A stretch of DNA of 5,303 nucleotides from JALONO01 sp038209965 (GCA_038209965.1 JBBQXF010000189.1:1-5303), one strand, 5' to 3'. Numbered from the stretch's first letter, positions 1 to 5,303 are shown. A program made the numbers and translations. Notes: generated from the sequence alone by a model not told the origin.

Positions 1-279
1 GGTGCCGGCGACCGCCGCCTGGGGTTCAAACAGCAGTTGGTAGCCGTCGGCATGGCCGCCGTAGTGGAACACCGCGATCCGGTCGCCGTACTCTTGGAAA
101 GTGTCGAGCAGTTGCTTGACGGTCACGTTGGCCAGCTCCACTACTTCGCAGAGCCCGGTCCTCTTGGCTTTTTGGAGGGCATCCCGGATCCCGGCCAGTT
201 CGGCGGGCAGGTCGCGCAAGTACCTGGCAGTATCGACTCTGTCGTTGGCAAAGGCCAAGAAAATAATGGGTTTGGGCAT
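1..279 (-). CDS. CHAT-domain (caspase-like) protein, N-terminal part, cut by the window edge
   Basis: The minus strand from ATG at 279 reads open to the window edge, giving 93 residues that begin MPKPIIFLAFANDR. The segment FHYGGHADGYQLL (residues 71-83) matches the histidine region of CHAT domains, the caspase-related cysteine protease fold; His76 is the likely catalytic histidine. The catalytic cysteine would lie further on, outside the window. The start fits the family, since homologues begin with a beta strand of the form KPxIFLAFAND, so the CHAT domain is at the N-terminus. In Bacteroidota such proteins usually continue into effector-associated, NTPase or repeat regions and are thought to act in self/non-self conflict or stress-triggered proteolysis; this general role is family knowledge and is not shown here. 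There is no signal peptide, so it is probably cytoplasmic. The gene is divergent from the membrane protein at 603. Family assignment is firm, full architecture unknown. Confidence 0.85.
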   Translation of the reverse strand, partial: MPKPIIFLAFANDRVDTARYLRDLPAELAGIRDALQKAKRTGLCEVVELANVTVKQLLDTFQEYGDRIAVFHYGGHADGYQLLFEPQAAVAGT

Positions 280-602
280 CGCGTTTCGTGGTTTGGAATG
301 AACTCGCAACGAAAATAAAGAAAAATGTCAAAAAAAGTCATTGGCATCGCCCAGAAAGGTGGCTTGAAATGTGTTTATTTTTTCTTGGGGAAGTTCCTTT
401 TTGCTGATTTTTCCTAAATTTGAGAGAAATACCAGTATTTTACATCAAATCAATTTTCTATTTTGTGCAAGTGGGGCACTGGGGAATGCCACCGGCCCTT
501 TGCCGATCCGGGCCGCAATCGCGTGATTGAGGGGGCCAGCTACTGGAAATGGCCGCTCAACCTTGACAGAACCCACAATCAGATTTTCAAACTGCCAAGC
601 CA
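280..602. other. Divergent intergenic region with AT-rich left half and GC-rich right island
   Basis: No gene is supported in this 323-base gap between the CHAT gene and the membrane-protein gene. Positions 300-465 are AT-rich and should hold the promoters: CGAAAATA at 310-317 reads on the minus strand as TATTTTCG, one base off the Bacteroidota -7 consensus, and TAAATTTG at 415-422 fits it exactly on the plus strand. Positions 466-602 are GC-rich like coding DNA, but contain no ORF with a good start. A short inverted repeat, CGGCCC at 493-498 and GGGCCG at 510-515, could form a 6-bp hairpin. A 14-codon ATG frame at 486-530 is too short to call. Confidence 0.6.
415..422 (+). promoter_or_regulatory. 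Candidate -7 element for the membrane-protein gene
   Basis: TAAATTTG matches the Bacteroidota -7 consensus TAnnTTTG exactly. No good TTG lies about 20 bases upstream (the best is TTC at 394-396), and use of this site would give a leader of roughly 175 bases. The region is AT-rich, so a chance match is possible. Confidence 0.25.
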
Positions 603-1664
603 ATGTACCAATGGAAAAATAACTTGCTGCTGCTGCTTTTGGCCCTGCTGCCCGCTGTGCTCCATTGGCTATGGCTGCGGGACGAAGCCCAGGCCTATTT
701 GGCAGGTACGGGGAGCGATTGGTTCGCGCAACTGGCCGAGTGGTTCTACCCTCGCTTGGTGGTGGAGCGGCAGCGGTTTGCCCCCTCATTTTTTATCCAG
801 AAAATTGACCAATTGTTGGTAAGGTGGGCGTTGGTGGTGGGATTCATTGGCATTGCCCAGTCGCTGTTGGCGCAGCCAAAAAGGCAGGCCCGGTGGGCGG
901 CTTGGTGGCACGGCGAAATTGCCGGGCCAGCCCTTGACCGCCTGCGGATAGCGTTTTACTTGGCCACTGGTTGGTTCACCTTCCCGTGGTGGGCGGCGCT
1001 GCGGGCGGCCGCGAACTACTCCGAATTTTATCGCCCAGTGCTTTTGCTGGACTGGTGGGGGTGGGGCTTCCCCAGTCCTTGGCAGATCGATGCGGCCTTT
1101 GTCATTTATTTCATCGGGTTGGGCTTGGTGTTGGTGCGGGTTTGGCCCGTCACCAGCGCGGCCTTGGTGGCCCTCTGGTTCTTCATCGCCCAAGCGTACT
1201 CACTGTCCTTTGAGAAAGTGGATCATGGGTTTGCCACTTGGGGCTATGCCGTGGCGCTTTTCCCGGTATTGCTGGCGGTGCGGCCCGCCGCCTATCCGCT
1301 GCGGCTGATGCAACTGGGGGTGGCTGGGGCCTATTTTTTGGCGGCCCTGGAAAAGCTGCTCCTCTCGGGTGGGGCTTGGGCCTCGGCGTCCAGTTTCCGG
1401 GCGCAGTTGCTGTTGCACCCCACTGGGCTGGGGCAGCAAGTGGCCGAACAGGAATGGCTGTGTTGGATGTTGCCGGCCGGGACTTGGCTGTTCCAGTGGA
1501 GTTTTGGGCTGGTGTTGCTGTTCCCGCGCTGGCGGTGGTGGGGCTTGTCGGCCGGGGTGCTGTTCCACACGGGCACTTACCTGCTCATGGGGGTGGGGGG
1601 CTATGTCTCGCCCTGGTGGGTGGTGTACTTGGTATTTTTGCCCAAAATTTCGCCAAAAGGCTAG
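603..1664 (+). CDS. Multi-pass membrane protein, HTTM / vitamin K-dependent carboxylase-like
   Basis: This 353-residue protein has about nine or ten hydrophobic segments, near residues 8-25, 73-90, 115-133, 164-182, 184-201, 210-226, 236-253, 292-307, 313-331 and 335-347. The pattern, with SLSFEKVDHG at 200-209, a helix ending in ALEKLLLSG (248-256) and an LFHTGTYLLMG element (320-330), resembles the HTTM domain, the membrane part shared with vitamin K-dependent gamma-carboxylase. The lumenal domain of true carboxylases is absent, so carboxylase activity should not be assumed; the function of stand-alone HTTM proteins is largely unknown. It is very tryptophan-rich (29 by my count, about 8%). 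ATG at 603 is the only reasonable start because an in-frame TGA lies at 564-566. The first segment could serve as a signal anchor. The stop overlaps the stop of the convergent phosphoribosyltransferase gene. Membrane location is near certain; the family name is likely, resting on motif memory only. Confidence 0.65.
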   Translation: MYQWKNNLLLLLLALLPAVLHWLWLRDEAQAYLAGTGSDWFAQLAEWFYPRLVVERQRFAPSFFIQKIDQLLVRWALVVGFIGIAQSLLAQPKRQARWAAWWHGEIAGPALDRLRIAFYLATGWFTFPWWAALRAAANYSEFYRPVLLLDWWGWGFPSPWQIDAAFVIYFIGLGLVLVRVWPVTSAALVALWFFIAQAYSLSFEKVDHGFATWGYAVALFPVLLAVRPAAYPLRLMQLGVAGAYFLAALEKLLLSGGAWASASSFRAQLLLHPTGLGQQVAEQEWLCWMLPAGTWLFQWSFGLVLLFPRWRWWGLSAGVLFHTGTYLLMGVGGYVSPWWVVYLVFLPKISPKG

Positions 1665-2170
1665 GACAGGTAAACCCCAAATGTTGCTTCATCGTCCAGC
1701 ACCACTTCGATGTGTTGGCGGATGGTGGTCGAGAGGGAATAGCCCACATAGTCGGCGGCAATGGGAAACTGCTGGTGGCCACGGTCCACAATAACCGCCG
1801 TTTGGAGCTTGTGGATCGGAATGTCCAAGATAGGTTTGAGGCTGTAGGAAAAAGTGCGGCCCGAATAGAGCACATCATCGGTCATCACAATGGTTTTGTC
1901 GGCCAAGAAATCGGGGGCACAATCCAATTCCACTTCGCTTTGCATGGGGTTGGCCTTGTCGATGCTGATTTTGACCAGACTGGCCTTGATCGGGGAGATT
2001 TGGACAAACTCGGCCATGAGCAACTGGGCAAACTGATAGCCCCGGTCATAGATGCCCGCAAAAACAATTTCGGTTTCGTCAAAATTATTTTCATATACTT
2101 CATAGGCAATCCGACGGATCTTCTGTTGGGTTTGCCATTTGTCCAAGATTTGGTTTTTGGGCAGCAGCAT
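1661..2170 (-). CDS. PyrR-like phosphoribosyltransferase
   Basis: The 169-residue protein is a type I phosphoribosyltransferase. The PRPP-binding motif VMTDDVLYSGRT is at residues 95-106, with an upstream GIYDRG loop at 39-44. VDRGHQQFPIAADYVG at 128-143 closely matches the equivalent stretch of PyrR, the UMP-sensing attenuation regulator and uracil phosphoribosyltransferase. The PyrR flexible-loop motif YRDD is missing: after KISID (67-71) the sequence diverges. It may therefore be a Bacteroidota PyrR paralogue rather than a working pyr regulator, and no pyr genes are nearby. I chose ATG at 2170, where family similarity begins (LPKNQILDKWQTQQKIRRIAY). A longer frame exists only from a TTG at 2284 inside a terminator-like palindrome, and its extra residues look non-coding. 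It is probably cytoplasmic. Its stop shares CTAG with the convergent membrane-protein gene. No clear promoter was found in the leader. Confidence 0.85.
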   Translation of the reverse strand: MLLPKNQILDKWQTQQKIRRIAYEVYENNFDETEIVFAGIYDRGYQFAQLLMAEFVQISPIKASLVKISIDKANPMQSEVELDCAPDFLADKTIVMTDDVLYSGRTFSYSLKPILDIPIHKLQTAVIVDRGHQQFPIAADYVGYSLSTTIRQHIEVVLDDEATFGVYLS

Positions 2171-2270
2171 GGGTTGGAGGGGGAAAAGTAAAACTGGGCA
2201 ATAATCAGTTGGGATTGTGGGGCTTGCGGGCCGTTGGTTGAGCATCGGGCATCGGCTGGCCGCCGAAGGC

Positions 2271-2302
2271 AAAATCATGGCCAAGTGCGCACTTGGCCAT
2301 GA
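2271..2302 (-). terminator. 28-bp perfect palindrome plus T run, likely terminator of the ATP-grasp gene
   Basis: Positions 2275-2302 form a perfect inverted repeat with half-site TCATGGCCAAGTGC and no spacer. On the minus strand it is followed by TTTT (2274-2271). It lies 25 bases after the stop of the ATP-grasp gene at 2328 and 104 bases before the phosphoribosyltransferase start at 2170, the expected place for an intrinsic terminator separating the two genes. On the plus strand no T run follows. The T run is short, so termination may be partial; a dimeric operator is the alternative. Confidence 0.6.
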
Positions 2303-2327
2303 CTATCGAGCCAGCTTTCACCAAAAC

Positions 2328-3368
2328 CTAAGAAGCTTTTTTAGTGGTCTTCTTGGGTTTTTCGGCTAGTATTTCGCTTTTGGCTTCGGCGGCAGCGGGC
2401 AGGCCAAGGCCCAAGTGCTGCACCGATTGGTTCATAAAATCGCCCCAAGTCAAGTTCATGACCCCGGGCTTGAAGGCTTTGGCCTTGGCAATGGCCATAT
2501 TGGCTGCCGCTTCCACCACCCACTCAAAGTTTTCTTGGCCCACTGAATGCACATCGGCATCGGGGGCAGGATTGCAAAAATCAATGGCATAGGGAATGCC
2601 ATCGCGCACGGCAAATTCAGCGGTATTGAAATCATAGCCGAGGGCTTTGTTCAGGCGCAGCACGTAATCGTGCACGGTGGCCAACAGTTTTTTGCCTTCG
2701 GGACCTTGGGCGTGGGTTTCGGCCACGTAGCGCAGGTGGTGCGGGTTGCGCGGCTCGTAGGGCATGATCCGCACGTCGGTTTGGCCAATGCAGTAGCAGC
2801 GGAAATAATCGGTGAACTGGATTTCTTCTTGCAACAGCATGACCAACTCGCCCGTTTCGGGGTGCTTGGCGTAGAATTCGCCCAAGTTGTTCAGTTTATA
2901 AACGCTTTTCCAGCCGCCGCCAGAGTGGGGCTTCATGTAGGCAGGAAACCCGATGCTTTCCCACGCTTCGTTCCAGTTGTAATGGCCAAACAAGTTGCTG
3001 AACGATTGTTCGTTGGTATCGGGGGGCAGCTTGTGCGAAGGCAACAACACCGTTTTGGGGACGGGCACGCCCACTTTGGTCGCGATGCAATTGTTGAAAA
3101 ACTTTTCGTCGGCACTCCACCAAAAAGGATTGTTGATTACTGCAGTGCCATTGAGGGCCGCGTTTTTGAGGTACGCCTTGTAAAAGGGAACATCTTGGGA
3201 AATCCGATCGATGATGACTGCATAATCCGTTGCTTCACCTTGGGCTACCCTATCAATCATGACTGACTCGGCAATAAAGTCCTTCTTCTTGGTCTTTTCG
3301 TTCACCCGTTCCACAAATGCCTGGGGGAAAGTTCTTTCCTTGCCATGCAGAATGCCTATTTTTTTCAA
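2328..3368 (-). CDS. ATP-grasp ligase-like protein (RimK-type), function unknown
   Basis: The 346-residue protein, read from TTG at 3368 (M-KKIGILHGKERTFP), resembles a Bacteroidota family with an ATP-grasp fold. Visible elements are a pre-grasp region with VIIDRISQDVPFY (51-63) and VINNPFWWSADEKFFNN (77-93); the ATP-binding lysine and glycine loop YMKPHSGGGWKSVY (144-157, Lys146); the hinge-like LLQEEI (178-183); DVRIMPYEPRNPHH (198-211); and the metal-binding-like end NTAEF (248-252) followed by AIDFCNPAPD (261-270). ATP-grasp enzymes join a carboxylate to an amine or thiol through an acyl-phosphate; the substrate here cannot be told. The last dozen residues are lysine-rich. The start is chosen because similarity begins at KKIGIL and no upstream in-frame ATG exists. 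The TTG at 3410 lies inside the predicted -7 element and so is unlikely. The first in-frame ATG is too far inside, near residue 37. A terminator-like palindrome follows the stop. Confidence 0.8.
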   Translation of the reverse strand: MKKIGILHGKERTFPQAFVERVNEKTKKKDFIAESVMIDRVAQGEATDYAVIIDRISQDVPFYKAYLKNAALNGTAVINNPFWWSADEKFFNNCIATKVGVPVPKTVLLPSHKLPPDTNEQSFSNLFGHYNWNEAWESIGFPAYMKPHSGGGWKSVYKLNNLGEFYAKHPETGELVMLLQEEIQFTDYFRCYCIGQTDVRIMPYEPRNPHHLRYVAETHAQGPEGKKLLATVHDYVLRLNKALGYDFNTAEFAVRDGIPYAIDFCNPAPDADVHSVGQENFEWVVEAAANMAIAKAKAFKPGVMNLTWGDFMNQSVQHLGLGLPAAAEAKSEILAEKPKKTTKKAS

Positions 3369-3407
3369 GATGGAAATACGTTTAGAGAGTATAAAAATAG
3401 TATCGTG

Positions 3408-3439
3408 CAAAAATACACTTAGCCTAGACTGATTTGCAA
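3408..3439 (-). promoter_or_regulatory. Bacteroidota-type promoter of the ATP-grasp gene
   Basis: On the minus strand TTG (3439-3437) is followed after 21 bases by TATTTTTG (3415-3408), an exact fit to TTG-N17-23-TAnnTTTG. Transcription would begin near 3402, leaving a leader of about 34 bases before TTG at 3368. This supports the shorter gene start. Confidence 0.6.
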
Positions 3440-3463
3440 GTATTGGTCTTCATTTTCAGGAAA

Positions 3464-3628
3464 TTATATCACTTTTTGGGGGGATTTGGGGCCGAGCCGG
3501 CCAATCATCTTGGTTTTATGCCCCGCCCCGTATAATTTCGCCACTGCCAAAGCTAAAGCAATCGGGATCCAGTTGGGGCGAGGGCGAAACTGGGCCATAA
3601 AATGACGCGGCGCAACCTTTTGCCTCAT
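3464..3628 (-). CDS. Possible small protein, 54 residues, unrecognised
   Basis: ATG at 3628 opens a 55-codon frame ending in TAA at 3464-3466. I do not recognise the product. It has a basic N-terminus (MRQKVAPRHF), a short hydrophobic stretch WIPIALALAVAKLYGAG (20-36) and a basic, glycine- and proline-containing tail (HKTKMIGRLGPKSPQKVI). This could be a small membrane-associated peptide. In support, the frame fills a GC-rich island whose flanks on both sides are AT-rich, GC at third codon positions is roughly 58% by hand count, and a promoter-like site lies at 3669-3699. Against it, the protein is short, no homologue is known to me, and part of the complementary strand is also open, though without an ATG. 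It points the same way as the ATP-grasp gene and ends 25 bases before that gene's promoter. Confidence 0.4.
   Translation of the reverse strand: MRQKVAPRHFMAQFRPRPNWIPIALALAVAKLYGAGHKTKMIGRLGPKSPQKVI
3510..3540 (+). promoter_or_regulatory. Weak candidate promoter for coaX
   Basis: TTG at 3510-3512 is followed after 20 bases by TAATTTCG (3533-3540), one mismatch from TAnnTTTG; it also contains TATAAT at 3531-3536. It would give a leader of about 180 bases and lies antisense to the small ORF, so it is only a suggestion. No better site was seen closer to coaX. Confidence 0.22.
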
Positions 3629-3668
3629 TCGGGCATCTACCTCATGACCTAGCCTGTACTGTGTTAAA

Positions 3669-3699
3669 AAAAATTAAAAATCGGGGCTATCCCACACAA
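3669..3699 (-). promoter_or_regulatory. Candidate promoter of the 54-residue small ORF
   Basis: On the minus strand TTG (3699-3697) is followed after 20 bases by TAATTTTT (3676-3669), one mismatch at the last base of TAnnTTTG. Transcription would start near 3662, about 34 bases before the ATG at 3628, the same spacing as for the ATP-grasp gene. The segment is AT-rich and part of the leader of the divergent coaX gene, so a chance match is possible. Confidence 0.35.
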
Positions 3700-3725
3700 C
3701 TTCAGCAATTTCGTATTTAGTCCCA

Positions 3726-4466
3726 ATGCTCAACCTTGCCATTGACCGGGGCAACACCTACGCCAAGGTGGGTCTTTTTGAAGGCCAAAGGCTCCTGAAC
3801 TTCAAGGAGCATTTGACCGACGAAGAAGTTCTTGACCAAGTAAAAGCACTTGCGCCCGATCATGTGATCGTATCGGATGTGCGCGGCGGGGGCCTAACTT
3901 GGTTACAAGGCCAAACAGCGGGGCCGGTGTTGTGGCAAATGAGTCCGCACTTGCCCATCCCAGTCGGCAACTTGTACAAGACTCCCCTAACCTTGGGCAT
4001 GGATCGGTTGGCGGCGGCCATTGGGGCGCATTTGCAGTTTGGTGGCCAGCCATTGCTGGTCATGGACGCGGGCACCTGCCTCACCTACGACTTTGTCGAC
4101 CGGGCGGGCAACTACCACGGCGGGGGCATTTCTCCCGGCTTGCAGATGCGGTTCAGGGCGTTGCACCACTTTACGGCCAAACTCCCCGAGCTTGCACCCC
4201 AAGAGGGTGAAATAGCCTTGGTGGGCGGGTCGACGGCCGAATCGATCCTCAGTGGGGTGATCAACGGAATGAGCGCTGAGATAGCGGGCATGATCGACCG
4301 CTACCAGCAATTGGGACCAGATCTGAAAGTATTGTTGTGTGGGGGCGATGCCGCTTTTTTTGCAAAGAAGATAAAACACCACACTTTTGTAAGTCAAACA
4401 CTAGTGGTGACAGGCTTAAACGCTGTCTTGTCTTACAATTTGAACCGGGAAATGGCCGCAGAATAG
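3726..4466 (+). CDS. coaX: Type III pantothenate kinase
   Basis: This 246-residue cytoplasmic enzyme phosphorylates pantothenate with ATP to give 4'-phosphopantothenate, the first step of coenzyme A synthesis. It belongs to the ASKHA superfamily. Visible family signatures are the phosphate loop IDRGNTYAKVGLF (6-18, Asp7), the pantothenate-site motif TPLTLGMDRLAAAIGA (86-101, with GMDR at 91-94), the second phosphate motif MDAGTCLTYD (113-122, with Asp114 as likely catalytic base), GGGISPGLQMR (132-142) with TAKLP (150-154), and GGSTAESILSGVINGM (167-182) and LCGGDA (204-209) near the end. Length is normal for the family and all expected motifs are intact. By family knowledge this type needs a monovalent cation and is not feedback-inhibited by CoA. 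The ATG at 3726 starts directly at the first beta strand. The outer-membrane gene follows after 47 bases with no terminator visible, so cotranscription is likely. Confidence 0.95.
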   Translation: MLNLAIDRGNTYAKVGLFEGQRLLNFKEHLTDEEVLDQVKALAPDHVIVSDVRGGGLTWLQGQTAGPVLWQMSPHLPIPVGNLYKTPLTLGMDRLAAAIGAHLQFGGQPLLVMDAGTCLTYDFVDRAGNYHGGGISPGLQMRFRALHHFTAKLPELAPQEGEIALVGGSTAESILSGVINGMSAEIAGMIDRYQQLGPDLKVLLCGGDAAFFAKKIKHHTFVSQTLVVTGLNAVLSYNLNREMAAE

Positions 4467-4513
4467 CTGCTACGCCTTTCTGGAAACCTGCCCCCGGGCT
4501 TAAAAACAAAACA

Positions 4514-5303
4514 ATGTATCTAAGATTAAAGTATTTTTTGGGGTTGATGTTCAGCATTGCGTATTCGTTGGCGGGGACCGCCCAAACCGGCAATTCCCCC
4601 TATTCTCGTTTTGGCTTGGGCGAGCTGGCCCCTGCCGGATCGGTGTACAGTTTGGGCATGGGTGGGCTGGGGGTGGCCGTTTCCAGCCCTGTCTACATCA
4701 ACAGCATCAATCCGGCCCTGATGGCCCGCAACCGGGTGGTGTCTTTTGAAGCCTCTTTCTTTGGCGAACGCAAAACGGTGGCCAACTCCCAACAGACCCG
4801 GCAACATTCCGGTGGCAACTTGGCCTATCTGGCCTTCGCTTTTCCCATCACCAAGAAATGGACGGCGGGAGTTGGGCTCAGGCCACTTTCCATCGTCAAT
4901 TATACCCTTGTGCGCGAACAGCGCCTGCCCAACACCCCCTCCTTCGTCGAATACACCTTTCGGGGCGTGGGCAGTGTTAGTCAAGCGTATTTCTCCAGCG
5001 GGGTTGAGGTCTACAAAGGCTTGTACCTCGGGGCCGAAGCAGCCTTCAACTTTGGGGTGATCCGCACCGAATCCCGCTCCAAACTGCTGGACAACAACCA
5101 GAGCTACAGTGTGGAACTGCTCGACCGGCTCAACTTTGGTGGGGTGACCTACAAACTGGGCGCCATGTACCGGCTCAAACTCAACAAAGAAACCTCATTG
5201 AACATCGGGGCCACCCAAACTTTTGGCAAAAATGTAAGGGTCACCCAGTTTCAGTCCCTTCAACGCTTGCGGGCCAATGATGAAGTGGCCTCAGCCGACA
5301 CCC
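4514..5303 (+). CDS. Outer-membrane beta-barrel protein, N-terminal part, cut by the window edge
   Basis: From ATG at 4514 the frame stays open to the window end, giving 263 residues. A signal peptide is clear: MYLRLKYFLGLMFSIAYSLAG, with likely cleavage near residue 23 (GTA then Q). The mature start, NSPYSRFGLGELAPAG (27-42), then LGMGGLGVAVSS (47-58) and INSINPALM (62-70), is the pattern of Bacteroidota outer-membrane proteins related to the FadL/OmpP1 transport barrels. After it come alternating strand-like stretches with aromatic residues, such as LAYLAFAFPI and VYKGLYLGAEAAFNFGVI. The substrate is unknown. The leader before ATG (AAAAACAAAACA) is A-rich with no Shine-Dalgarno sequence, as is normal in this phylum. 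It follows coaX by 47 bases in the same direction, an arrangement I recall from other Bacteroidota. Outer-membrane location is well supported, exact family less so. Confidence 0.8.
   Translation, partial: MYLRLKYFLGLMFSIAYSLAGTAQTGNSPYSRFGLGELAPAGSVYSLGMGGLGVAVSSPVYINSINPALMARNRVVSFEASFFGERKTVANSQQTRQHSGGNLAYLAFAFPITKKWTAGVGLRPLSIVNYTLVREQRLPNTPSFVEYTFRGVGSVSQAYFSSGVEVYKGLYLGAEAAFNFGVIRTESRSKLLDNNQSYSVELLDRLNFGGVTYKLGAMYRLKLNKETSLNIGATQTFGKNVRVTQFQSLQRLRANDEVASADT

Noticed and set aside
37..331. Plus- and minus-strand frames of 66-101 residues over the left edge
   Set aside because: The CHAT reading from 279 on the minus strand explains this DNA with a recognisable domain; the others are shadows.
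624..638. Four TGC repeats at the start of the membrane-protein gene, possible phase variation
   Set aside because: The unit is three bases, in frame, and simply encodes leucines of the first membrane segment, so slippage would not switch the gene off.
1238..2191. 317-residue plus-strand open frame spanning two genes
   Set aside because: It runs out of frame through the membrane-protein gene and antisense through the phosphoribosyltransferase gene. The product is glycine/alanine-rich low-complexity at first and matches nothing I recognise; it is a by-product of GC-rich codon use.
2242..2255. Tandem 7-bp repeat GCATCGG x2
   Set aside because: Only two copies, short and in non-coding DNA; no reason to read function into it.
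2171..2274. PyrR-type attenuator in the leader of the phosphoribosyltransferase gene
   Set aside because: I searched for the PyrR-binding loop consensus (CCnGnGAGG) on the minus strand and found no match.
2171..2284. 38-residue N-terminal extension of the phosphoribosyltransferase
   Set aside because: It would start at a TTG inside the perfect palindrome, the residues are unlike the family, and similarity begins after ATG 2170.
2547..3266. 239-residue plus-strand open frame opposite the ATP-grasp gene
   Set aside because: It is the antisense of a well-supported protein with recognisable motifs. Long antisense frames are expected with this codon usage.
3987..4397. 136-residue minus-strand frame opposite coaX
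   Set aside because: coaX is complete with all its motifs; this is its shadow.
4526..4984. 152-residue minus-strand frame opposite the outer-membrane gene
   Set aside because: The plus strand has a clear signal peptide and barrel motifs; the antisense product is glycine- and histidine-rich without recognisable features.

Overview
The window looks like a GC-rich chromosome segment from a Bacteroidota bacterium, probably near Cytophagales or Saprospiria. Four things point there: a CHAT-domain protein of a type common in that phylum; promoter-like sites of the Bacteroidota form (TTG, about 20 bases, TAnnTTTG); little use of Shine-Dalgarno sequences; and a type III pantothenate kinase followed directly by an outer-membrane protein of the 'SPYSRFGLGEL' type. 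Genes are GC-rich and the spaces between them are clearly AT-richer. That contrast helps to separate real genes from the many long antisense shadow frames.

Layout from left to right. (1) 1-279, minus: the N-terminal 93 residues of a CHAT (caspase-like) protease, cut by the window edge. (2) 280-602: a divergent intergenic region, AT-rich on the left, with an unexplained GC-rich island at 466-602. (3) 603-1664, plus: a tryptophan-rich multi-pass membrane protein resembling the HTTM (vitamin K-dependent carboxylase-like) family. (4) 1661-2170, minus: a PyrR-like phosphoribosyltransferase, convergent with the membrane protein; the two stop codons share one CTAG. (5) 2271-2302: a perfect 28-bp palindrome followed by four T on the minus strand, a likely terminator for the next gene. 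(6) 2328-3368, minus: an ATP-grasp ligase-like protein that appears to start at TTG, with a good Bacteroidota promoter just upstream. (7) 3464-3628, minus: a 54-codon small ORF that fills a GC-rich island in otherwise AT-rich intergenic DNA, with its own promoter-like site. (8) 3726-4466, plus: coaX, type III pantothenate kinase (first step of coenzyme A synthesis). (9) 4514 to the right edge, plus: the N-terminal 263 residues of an outer-membrane beta-barrel protein, probably cotranscribed with coaX.

The genes do not form one pathway. coaX and the outer-membrane gene look like an operon; the others look like separate units with their own promoters or terminators. The points most worth following are the CHAT protein (whose domains beyond residue 93 are outside the window), the uncharacterised ATP-grasp protein, and the unlisted small ORF between it and coaX. 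No CRISPR array, insertion sequence, tRNA or rRNA was seen. I did not find a convincing new multi-gene system inside these 5.3 kb.
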